From assembly GCA_025766275.1 (NCBI GenBank), contig JAFKAC010000062.1, positions 248,001 to 312,000 of the forward strand: DNA of 64,000 nt, in the 5' to 3' direction. This DNA is from Lactarius indigo (lineage: Eukaryota; Basidiomycota; Agaricomycetes; Russulales; Russulaceae). Of this stretch, positions 23,436 to 33,672 are shown in pieces. Numbering within the stretch: the stretch's first letter is position 1; every line of letters starts with the position of its first letter. The translations under genes and the position numbers were made by a program. Below the pieces are notes generated by a model. The model did not search any database. It was given only the letters and a program-made list of their open reading frames with translations, and was not told the origin of the DNA.

Positions 23436-26400
23436 TCAAATGTCATCGGTTTTAACGATCCCCAGAAAGTTGCGCAGGTTCGCGAAAGCCGGTTCGGGAA
23501 GTGCTTTAGTAAGGATATCCGCGATGTTGTCTGAGGTGGCAATCTGCGTGACGACCAGTTCGTGGTTTTCAACGCATTCCCTGATCCAATGATACCGGAC
23601 ATCAAGGTGTTTAACTCGATCGTGGAATGCTTGATCACCGCTGAGGATCACGGCTGCTGAGTTGTCGCAAAGGAGCTTGGACGGGGTTTTGGGCTCGTGA
23701 CCTAGTTCGGTGAGGAGACTTCGGAGCCAGATTAGTTCCCTGCTTGCTTCGGACACAGCTATGTATTCGGCCGCGCATGTGGAGGTAGCGACGGTTTTCT
23801 GCTTCTTTGATGACCACGAGACCATGCCGCTGCCAAGTGAGAAACAGTACCCTCCGACTGATCGTCGACCTTGCGGGCCGGGGTCATTGGCGTAGTCAGA
23901 GTCGCTGTATCCCAGCAGGTTAGGTGGGTCACCGGTGCCGCCGAGCCGAAGCGCCCAGGATCTTGTCCCCTTCAGATAGCGCACCACGCGTACTGCGGCC
24001 TGCCAGTGTGTTTCTCGGTAGCAGTTGACAAAGCGAGACAGTTTGCTGACGGCGAATGCGATGTCGGGTCGCGAGCCACTGGCGACGTACATGAGTGATC
24101 CGACCAGGGAACGGTATGGGAGTGAATCTAAGCGTTCTTGCTCCCCCTCGTCTAGCGGAGCCTGAGGGTCAGGAGGGATGAGCTGCGCGCCGTGTACCAT
24201 TGGGGTGGCGGCGGGCCTGGCGTCGGATTGGTTGTACGTGGATATGATTTTGTCGATCAGAGCCGTTTGGCGGAGAAGGATGGTGCCGGCTTCTCTGTCG
24301 CGTATAAGTGCAATCCCGACGACGAGCTTAGCCTCTCCGAGCGCAGATATTTGCCAGGCCGATTCCAGCTCAGAACGAAACAGCTCAGCCTCGGCATCGC
24401 TAGACGAAACAGCCAGCATGTCGTCCACGTGTACGGCTACGACGGTCATCGCGGTGGCGGTGCGGCGCGTGTATACGCACCATTCGCAGTCAGCACGGCG
24501 GAAACCCCATGTCACGAACGAGGAGTGAAGCGTCTTGTTCCAGATGCGGGAAGACTGCTTCATACCGTAGAGGCCACGTTGCAACCTCCAAACGTGGTCC
24601 TCCCGTCCGGGAGCGGAGAAGCCCGGCGGTTGTTCCATGAACTGGACCTCACCCTCAGGGAGGACGCCGTTCAGGAACGCCGTTTTCACATCGTACTGTT
24701 GGATGCGCCAGTCGTTGTTGGCTGCGATGTGGAGGATGGTGCGCAGCGACTCGAGACGCGCGGTGGGGGAGGTAGTGTCAGTATAGTCCCGACCCCACAC
24801 TTGCTGGAAACCCTTCGCGACCCAACGAACTTTGTGCCGTACGGGAACGCCCAGTTCGTCGCGTTTGAGGCGGCAGACGAACTTCCCGCGAAGGACTTTT
24901 CGATTCGGTGGGACGGAGGATCGGGGAACCAGCTGGAAGACTTCCATCTCCTCCAGACTGCGGATCTCCGACCGGGCTCCTTCCATCCACGCATCGGCGT
25001 CGGCGGAAGCAACTGCCTCGCGCCACGAAGGGGCGTCAGGGTCTTCGACGTTGACCAGAAACGCTGCTTCGTGCTCAGGGGGATCGACGGCATCACTGTC
25101 GCCGATTACACCCACGGGCGCCGAAGCCCCCTTTTTTCGCGGCTCCAGGCCGTCGCAGGTCTCCTGTCTGGTGGGAGCTGGCACGTGGGTGCGCGGAGAT
25201 CTGCGGGGAGCCGGATCAGGATCAGCGGGCTGCGGTGTAGACAATGGGACGTCGAGAAGCGGCTCAGCGTCGGCGATGTGCTCCAAAGGGTTCAGGATGA
25301 CCCCAGGATGGAGTGGGCGGGGTGATTCCTGAAGGTGTTCAATGAATCGGACGTGAATACTGTCGATGATCCGCCCGGTTTGCCTGTTCCAGCATCTGTA
25401 TGCCTTCGAATTCGGCGTGTAACCGATCAGCGTGCACTCAACAGATCGTGCGGCAATTTTCGGATGGGAACCAGGGATCAGCGCATACACGCGGCAGCCA
25501 ATTTCGCGCAGGTGTGAAAGAGTGGGCTTCTTCTCGAACCAGAGTTCGAAAGGAGTGCGCCCCCCCAGTGATCGCGAAGCGGTCAGTGTGGTCAGATAGG
25601 ATGAAGTCATAATGAATTCGTCCCACATCTGCAAGGGAGCGCCGCAGGCCAAGCGCATGGCGCGCGCCTTGTCCATCAGCGTTCGATGGAGGCGTTCAAC
25701 GCGGCCATTTTGTGCGGATGTATGTGGAGCGGTGAACTGATGTGTGACCCCCCGATCAGCACACCAGCGAGCCATGTCCGCAGAGCGGAGTTCTCCATTG
25801 TCTGTCAGCACAAAACGAAGCTTGTCGCCGGTTTGCGTCTCAACTGCGACCAGCCAGTCGCGGAATGCGGCGAAAGCGTCAGACTTCGCCTTGAGTAGGC
25901 GGGTCCAATTGTAGCCAGAATAGTCGTCAACGAAGTTCATTATGTAACGGAAACCTGAGCGTGACATGACTGAGTGTGGCCCCGACAGGTCAATATAGAC
26001 GCGCTCCATCCTTTTCGCCGCCCGTGCTCCCTCCCGTTCCTTCGGTATGGGGGTGCGCGCCTGTTTACCACGGACGCAATGGTCACATGCTTGCGGGGCA
26101 AGTGACATGTCAACGGGCATACCTGCGGCGGTTCCATTCCGGGCCATGTCTAGGACTGTGCGGTGATTCGCGTGGCCCAAACGTCTATGCCATGTCTCCA
26201 GATCGGGGATGACGTGGAGGCCCGGTAACGCGATGTCGGTATTGGCGGGGATGCTGGCGGTCTGGACGATGGTGCTTGGAAGGGCGTAGAGGTTGCAAGG
26301 GCCGGGCGTGCAATCCGCAACGACCTTCTCGTCCTTGTCGGTGAGCTGGCAGTGGCCGGAGCGAAAGACCGTGGTATAGCCGAGCTGGTTGAGTTGATGG

Positions 26401-26921
26401 ATGGACACAAGTCGAACATTGGCGTCTGGCACGAAAAGGACATTCTGTAGTTGCAGTCGCGCGTTGGTTTCGGGTAGGAGTAAGTCGACGGTGCCGATCC
26501 CCACTGCGTACACCGTGGCGTTTCCCACACCCGAGATTTTTCGCGGTTCGCTGAGCTGCGTGATAGAGCTGAAATCTGCGTGTAGGCAGCTGATGTGGCT
26601 CGAAGCCCCCGAGTCGAGGAAGAATGGGAAGTCGGACGGGTGGCTGAGCAGCGCAGTTTCGTGCTCGATTGAGGCGATGAGCATTGTGTCAGTGTCCAAT
26701 GGCGTGTCAGCGGAGTTGGCTGGTGCCCAGTCAGGTGACCCTCCCTGATCGGGAGCGTCCGCAGAGGGTTCAGGAGTTGTGGCGATAGCGGCGCTGACTT
26801 TGCTATCAGGACGATAACAGACGCCCCCGATCCAGAGACATCCATCATCGTCGACCCTTAGAGTCGAGCTTGGGCTTTGTGCGTTCCCCGGGCTCCGGGC
26901 CGGTTCCCCTCTCCCGCGCAG
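23436..26921 (-). CDS. pol: Copia pol polyprotein
   Basis: Open from just after the gag TGA (26921) to TGA at 23436, same frame as gag. The first ATG in the frame region is that of MLIASIEHE near 26684. Domains in order: aspartic protease FFLDSGASSHIS; integrase zinc motif (WHRRLGHANHRT with CDHCVRGKQ) and catalytic core with IDLSGPHS, TDNGELRS and SAQNGRVERLHRTL; reverse transcriptase with KARWVAKGF-like HKVRWVAKGFQQ, QYDVKTAFLNG, LYGMKQSSRIWN and the catalytic VAVHVDDMLAVSS; RNase H with GYSDSDYANDP, SAAEY-equivalent TCAAEYIAVSEA and KHLDVRYHWIR. Integrase before reverse transcriptase is diagnostic of copia. All catalytic residues seen are in place, so the enzyme set looks competent. Confidence 0.95.
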   Translation of the reverse strand: MRGRGEPARSPGNAQSPSSTLRVDDDGCLWIGGVCYRPDSKVSAAIATTPEPSADAPDQGGSPDWAPANSADTPLDTDTMLIASIEHETALLSHPSDFPFFLDSGASSHISCLHADFSSITQLSEPRKISGVGNATVYAVGIGTVDLLLPETNARLQLQNVLFVPDANVRLVSIHQLNQLGYTTVFRSGHCQLTDKDEKVVADCTPGPCNLYALPSTIVQTASIPANTDIALPGLHVIPDLETWHRRLGHANHRTVLDMARNGTAAGMPVDMSLAPQACDHCVRGKQARTPIPKEREGARAAKRMERVYIDLSGPHSVMSRSGFRYIMNFVDDYSGYNWTRLLKAKSDAFAAFRDWLVAVETQTGDKLRFVLTDNGELRSADMARWCADRGVTHQFTAPHTSAQNGRVERLHRTLMDKARAMRLACGAPLQMWDEFIMTSSYLTTLTASRSLGGRTPFELWFEKKPTLSHLREIGCRVYALIPGSHPKIAARSVECTLIGYTPNSKAYRCWNRQTGRIIDSIHVRFIEHLQESPRPLHPGVILNPLEHIADAEPLLDVPLSTPQPADPDPAPRRSPRTHVPAPTRQETCDGLEPRKKGASAPVGVIGDSDAVDPPEHEAAFLVNVEDPDAPSWREAVASADADAWMEGARSEIRSLEEMEVFQLVPRSSVPPNRKVLRGKFVCRLKRDELGVPVRHKVRWVAKGFQQVWGRDYTDTTSPTARLESLRTILHIAANNDWRIQQYDVKTAFLNGVLPEGEVQFMEQPPGFSAPGREDHVWRLQRGLYGMKQSSRIWNKTLHSSFVTWGFRRADCEWCVYTRRTATAMTVVAVHVDDMLAVSSSDAEAELFRSELESAWQISALGEAKLVVGIALIRDREAGTILLRQTALIDKIISTYNQSDARPAATPMVHGAQLIPPDPQAPLDEGEQERLDSLPYRSLVGSLMYVASGSRPDIAFAVSKLSRFVNCYRETHWQAAVRVVRYLKGTRSWALRLGGTGDPPNLLGYSDSDYANDPGPQGRRSVGGYCFSLGSGMVSWSSKKQKTVATSTCAAEYIAVSEASRELIWLRSLLTELGHEPKTPSKLLCDNSAAVILSGDQAFHDRVKHLDVRYHWIRECVENHELVVTQIATSDNIADILTKALPEPAFANLRNFLGIVKTDDI

Positions 26922-28220
26922 TCACGATGACTCTCGAGCAGCGCGCTGTCGCGTGATCGCCTCGAACATGGAAAGACCTTCCATCTTTCCGCCTGGGGCC
27001 ACGCAGAATTCGATGGTGTGCCCGGTGCGTTTGCAGTTAGGGCATAGGGTGGTTCGCGGTGGCATGTAGGCAGGCATGGCGAGTGAAGAGGACGGCGTTG
27101 GACCGTAGATGTGGGTGAGCTCCGCACTGCGCATCTCGAAATGGTGAAGCATCCGTGCTTCGAGAAGCTCGACAGTAATGCTGCCATCCACGAGAGCGGG
27201 GGTTAAGCCGTCATGGACCGCTGGATGCGAGGTTTTCACGTTTAGTAAGAGGAACAGCAAACCCAGTCGATGAATGTCGACGTGGCCGATGCTCTCAATG
27301 CGGTATATGAGGTCGCGATAAGTCGTCATGGCTGCCTCAAACTTCGCGGGGTCGTCGTCGAATGTGATGCCCATGAGTTTCTGGATAAGCTGCAGTTGTG
27401 TCATTCCGCTGCGTTTCTCATGACGCGCGCGCAGCAGGCAGAAAGCTTCAGCCGAGGTCGCACAAGCTGTGATATGGAGGACCTCCGCGGAGTACATGTG
27501 GGACTGCATGTATCCGAGGATCATGCGATCGTTGCCGTTCCAGCACCGATGGCCAAAAGGTTCAGCAAGTTCATCGGGGCATGGTAGCAGCCCGAGCGGG
27601 TACTCGTCAAGTTGCGACATAGCTAGCACGCGCAGCAGGCAACGAGACCATTCCAACCAGTTCCCAGCGGAGAGAGAGAGCTTTAGCTCAGATGGCCAAG
27701 GGGGTAAGCCGGCCAGGGTTTCGCGTCTGATAACGGCGGCATGCACGGCCGACGCAGGCGTTACAGAGGCCGTGATACGCTGGGTGCTGGTGGGCGCGTG
27801 ATGGCTGCGGTGATGGCGGGAGCTCCTGGTTGCGCGGCGCGGCGGTGGGGAAGGTATGCTTTCCCGGGAAGAAGGGGGTGATTCGGAGTCTCGTTCATGA
27901 TATCGCTGCACTGGCTGATGTGAGTGGGGGACACGCAATTGTGGGGGAACATATGTGCGTGGACGCTCATCAGGAGAGTCGCGCGCGGGGGTACGTCGGT
28001 GCTCATGGGGGGGCGGATCCCGGCGTGCTGCGATGAATTGCTGTCGGGGCAGGGGCGATAGTGGCTGTGCCGACGGGGGGGCCGGCGGTGTGAGCGACAT
28101 CGACGAGGTCGTATGCTGGGAGTTCTCGTTGTCGGCGTTTGCGTCTTCGATCGGATGCAGTTGTGAAAGATGTGTTAAAGAGCTCGGCGGGACAGACCAG
28201 GGGTTTGTTTCAACAGACAT
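26922..28220 (-). CDS. gag: Copia gag (capsid/nucleocapsid)
   Basis: 432 residues on the minus strand. Pro/Ser/His-rich N-terminus, capsid-like helical middle (LSLSAGNWLEWSRCLLRVL, MTQLQLIQKLMGITFDDDP) and a single zinc knuckle CPNCKRTGHTIEFC near the end. It stops at TGA 26924-26922 (after AARESS) and the same frame is open on the far side as LRGRGEPARSPGN, leading into pol. In related fungal copia elements gag and pol are one polyprotein, so the stop is either a nonsense mutation or a site of translational readthrough (context UGA CUG). Confidence 0.9.
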   Translation of the reverse strand: MSVETNPWSVPPSSLTHLSQLHPIEDANADNENSQHTTSSMSLTPPAPPSAQPLSPLPRQQFIAARRDPPPHEHRRTPARDSPDERPRTYVPPQLRVPHSHQPVQRYHERDSESPPSSRESIPSPPPRRATRSSRHHRSHHAPTSTQRITASVTPASAVHAAVIRRETLAGLPPWPSELKLSLSAGNWLEWSRCLLRVLAMSQLDEYPLGLLPCPDELAEPFGHRCWNGNDRMILGYMQSHMYSAEVLHITACATSAEAFCLLRARHEKRSGMTQLQLIQKLMGITFDDDPAKFEAAMTTYRDLIYRIESIGHVDIHRLGLLFLLLNVKTSHPAVHDGLTPALVDGSITVELLEARMLHHFEMRSAELTHIYGPTPSSSLAMPAYMPPRTTLCPNCKRTGHTIEFCVAPGGKMEGLSMFEAITRQRAARESS

Positions 28221-28436
28221 AGGTTTTGGCTGATTCTAACGGGAAAAGAAGAAGCGAGACGATTTTTGACTGAGAGCTGAGAACTGATGAGACTGCGAGA
28301 TGATTCTGCGAGACGATTCTGATTGATTCCGAGCTGATCACGAGAGCAAGTGCGATGGATAAACGACGAGGAATTGGTGAAGAGAGCACCGGTCTGAGGA
28401 GTCCAGGATTAACGGCGGGTTGCAGCTAAAGACCCG

Positions 28437-28450
28437 CAGGGCCCATAACC
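28437..28450 (-). other. Primer-binding site matching a tRNA-iMet anticodon half
   Basis: The minus strand directly after the 5' LTR reads GGTTATGGGCCCTG. This is complementary to the eukaryotic initiator tRNA-Met anticodon arm (CAGGGCCCAUAACC, with anticodon CAU), not to a tRNA 3' end. Drosophila copia and yeast Ty5 prime this way with a cleaved half-tRNA, so the same mechanism is inferred. Confidence 0.8.
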
Positions 28451-28749
28451 TTTTAGATCCTAAACAGTACCCTCAGAACGCGGAGACAAGCGAACTATTA
28501 TTATTATCAACGAACCTAAACAGTACTAAGGTGAGAGTATTAGTGCGCGGTATGGTAATATAGGCGGGACGAAGGCTTACCCCTCAGAACGCGGAGACAA
28601 GCGAACTGAGGGGGTGAAAACGTAAACTACGGTATAATATATCGGCTGTGTTTATGGATTCTTGTACGCAAATAGTATGAAACGATCGGTGTTTGTGGCG
28701 CGGTCCGTGGTTCCTCCTGCAATGCGACACTGCTCCCCCTGGTACGACA
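28451..28749 (-). repeat. 5' LTR of the copia element
   Basis: 299 bp, no difference from the 3' LTR found on side-by-side reading. It carries the promoter for the element, reading toward lower coordinates. Followed on its outer side by the duplicated target CCACT at 28750-28754. Confidence 0.95.
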
Positions 28750-30244
28750 CCACTTAACGCGGGTCACTTCTACTATATTCGAAGATATCTACGAAGAGCT
28801 TGTCCTCGCTCTAGAACAAAGTATCCCGACGACTGGTAAAGGTAGGTTGTCAAAGGTTTAAACACTGGTGCAGCTTATCGAAGATCTCATTATAGAGTGG
28901 GTCGATGTGCCCGCTCTAGAAATGATCCAACGAGTGGTCTGTCGTGTCACGAATCGAGTATTTGTTGGCGCTCCTCTCTGTGCGTGGTGGTTCTATAATC
29001 GTTACCCACCTCCGTTGTCTCGGTGACCTATATTGATACTTCGTAGGCCGCAATCGTGACTATCAGGTACTCAACTTGAACTTCGCAATCAACGTGATGA
29101 AATTTGCCACCATTATCAGGGTCTTCCCTGAATTTCTTAAACCGTCCGTCTTTATTTTTCTCCACGGCTCCTCCATTAAAATAAATTAGGCTTGTGACGC
29201 GCATCATTTCCAACCTCCCATCCCAAGTTCAACGAGAAATGGAGTTCATAAGACCAATGTATGAGGAACGCCTAGCAAAGATGGAAGAACTCGGGGACGG
29301 AAAGTGGGACGACGGCCCGGTTCGTCAGTTCATGTCTCCCAGTATTGCATCTCCCTCACCATGCGGCGAAATCGCAGAACGACATGCTGATGTGGCTGAT
29401 GAATGAGTCAAAAGGAGCGGAGAGGTCACTGGAGGGTGTGGCACGGCGGATGCTCGGAGTTAACTTCGTGGCTATTCATACAACCTCGTCGGTGAGTTGT
29501 ACCATGCATTCTATAATACATTCCTATCTAATTCACACGCAGGCAATGACGCAGATATTATACCGCCTTCTTGCCAACCCTGAATATGTAGGACCTCTTC
29601 GCCGAGAGGTCGAAGCTGTTGTTGCAGAGTATGGCTGGACTACAGATGGAATGGACAAGCTGCACAAAATCGACAGTTTCTTGCGAGAGACCCAGAGGGT
29701 CGATGGTTTGGCCATTGGTTCGCCCGACTCGCTTCAGCTGCATCTCAATTACTAATTATTATGTTATGTCTCAGTGGGACTCGTCCGTGTGGCATTACGT
29801 CCGTTCACATTCTCCAACGGGATTACCATCCCTACGGGTGCATTTGTGGCTGCACCACTCAGTGCCATTCATACAGACGAAGAAATTTACTCGGAACCCG
29901 AGGAGTTTGATGGATTTCGGTTTGCTCGGCTCCGGGAGTCGAGTGAAGGTCTAGTGGCGAGTAGATATCAAGCTGGCGTTACATCCCCCACACATCTATC
30001 TTTTGGGCATGGGCGGCACGCATGGTGAGAAGTCAAGTCATTCGCTCCATTACGTCTGATGTGCTTTGTTTTTAGTCCCGGACGATTTTTCGCAGTCACC
30101 GAGTTGAAGGTCATGCTTGCGCGCATTGTTATGACGTATGATTTCAAGTTGGAGGAGGGCAAAGAGGTCCCACGCGATCTTTGTATTGCCTCATCACGCT
30201 TCCCGAGAGATGCGAGGGTGTTGTTTAGGAAACGCCGGAATTAG

Positions 30245-31172
30245 GATACCCGCCCTGTTGTTTTGTCGAACGCATCATGAAACGCATTCTTTCCATCTAC
30301 AACGATATCAAGAGATGGTCGTGAAATACACTACATCCTGCGATTCGAATACTAGTAGAGGGACCGCCTGTAAGATGACATCTTCATCAAGTCTGCGAAA
30401 GATAGGATCTAAACAAGGATCGAAACGTCTGAACAACGCGATGTATGATTTTATCTCTCTCATAGATTCAGATCTCAGATCTGGACCATGGCCTGGACCG
30501 TCGCTAGCCCACACTTTTACCAAGACACATATACCAAGCTCAGTTACTTGGTATTGTCGAAGCTTTCACTTTCGCCACTGACTGATGGTCTACCTTTTGA
30601 ATCAGAGGTTGTCATGGTCATAATACAATAGTCGGATGACAGTCATCATACAGTCGGTTGCGTGGAGGCACCAGGACGCATAGTGACTGGCTATTGCATG
30701 TGGATGAGTCGATAGATGGCACCAAGCCTATGTATGCCCTTCATGAGGTGATCCTGAGGTGCAGCACGCAGCTAGGTATACAGTAAGGTTCAGAGTGTGT
30801 GATTTTGGATTTCGGTACCGAGACCGAAGAAGTCAATAATTCGCTGCCCTTACAAGCCCAGTGATGGGGCATAAGAGTGGCACGAGACAACGACAAGAGG
30901 TTCTGGTAAATTTGACAGGATTCGGAGGTATTGAACCTGACCGCGGAGAGATTAGAGTATTGGACGTAAAAGAGGGAACCCGTCTGAGGCTGCTGGTAGC
31001 GCGGAGGTTTTTGCTACGCTAGCCTGCCGGTTAGCCCATCTTTTTCCGAAAGAAGAAAAGATGTTGCTCTTCAAGGGAACCTCCTTCCCTTACACCACCG
31101 ACTTTCCCCCTCAAGCACCCCGAGCTACCCCCCCTTTCTCACCGCCTCTCTGCCGCCGCCATCGCCAGTGCC
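30245..31172. other. P450 3' flank and NDR kinase promoter region
   Basis: No recognised gene. An ATG frame at 30138-30581 runs out of the P450 last exon in another frame and is rejected. The last 110 bases are pyrimidine-rich (CCTTCCCTTACACC, CCCCCCTTTCTCACC), typical of fungal 5' UTRs. Confidence 0.4.
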
Positions 31173-33217
<2,045 letters not shown>

Positions 33218-33672
33218 TTGTGAGTAATTTTAATGCAAGTGCGGGGCGGAGTGTTGACTAAGCGCACAGCCCGAAAACAGATGGGGTGGGATGGTGGCAT
33301 CAGTTGTGGAGATCATCATATCAGGATACATCGCCACTGGTGTGACTGATGGTTTTACAACTAGTCTTGGTTTTTTTTTTTTCTGCATGGAGGCCGCGCA
33401 ATGATGATTGTATTATAATTCATTGAACTGTTGTGGACGGAACAAAGGCCGCCACAGGTAAACAAGTGCAAACTGAGCTGGCCCACTTGATGGATGATCA
33501 AGCTCGGCCGGTCCAAGTCGGACTCACTCAGCCCTGCCTCCTCCTTTTGCTCTTCTTTCTTTAAATTCACTCCAATCTCGTCCTCTCGACTGTCTACATC
33601 TTTCTCCTGTTTAGAGCAGGGGCTTTTCTCTTCTCCCCATTTTTTTTTTGTGATTTCCACGGCCACCTACGG
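33218..33672. other. Intergenic, kinase 3' end to MUB1 promoter
   Basis: Contains a T-run near 33369 and another at 33640 and CT-rich sequence upstream of the MUB1 start. No gene seen. Confidence 0.4.

Larger units (their letters stand above)
23097..28749 (-). mobile_element. Ty1/copia LTR retrotransposon, complete
   Basis: 5,653-bp element in antisense to the P450 exon it interrupts. The two LTRs (23097-23395 and 28451-28749) are 299 bp and I found no difference between them. The target CCACT is duplicated at 23092-23096 and 28750-28754. On the minus strand the LTR begins TGTCGTACC and ends GGATCTAAAA, so the usual terminal CA is missing. A primer-binding site, gag, pol (protease, integrase, reverse transcriptase, RNase H in copia order) and a polypurine tract are all present. 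The only lesion seen is a TGA between gag and pol in the same frame. Confidence 0.95.
22277..30244 (+). repeat. Tandem duplication, copy 2 (P450 unit with copia insert)
   Basis: Second copy of the unit starting at 18931, offset 3,346 bases at its left end. It is enlarged by the copia element at 23097-28749 plus the 5-bp duplicated target. Confidence 0.8.
22522..30244 (+). pseudogene. Cytochrome P450 copy 2, intact frame split by a copia insertion
   Basis: Haem-thiolate monooxygenase of the fungal ent-kaurene-oxidase/GA14-synthase-like group, ER-anchored by the N-terminal segment ASSFVGIVFLVSLSVYW. Exons: 22522-22617, 22675-22782, 22839-22967, 23021-23096 continued at 28755-28841, 28896-28979, 29047-29143, 29190-29319, 29378-29491, 29543-29717, 29775-30024, 30076-30244. 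All phases join, giving 504 residues when the insertion and one target duplicate are skipped. The I-helix region reads NDMLMWLMNESKG, the K-helix ExxR is FLRETQR, the meander gives EEFDGFRFARL, and the haem loop is FGHGRHA-C-PGRFF with the ligand cysteine codon split by the last intron (TG|T). The copia element sits in exon 4 after VILSH. Apart from that insertion no lesion was found, so inactivation may be recent. The exact CYP family is not claimed. Confidence 0.88.

Noticed and set aside
24192..25325. 377-codon plus-strand ORF
   Set aside because: It lies wholly antisense to the copia reverse transcriptase/integrase and uses no recognised domain; it is a shadow of the GC-rich pol frame.
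26922..26924. Selenocysteine at the gag-pol UGA
   Set aside because: Selenocysteine machinery is absent from nearly all fungi and no SECIS-like structure was seen; mutation or readthrough is more plausible.
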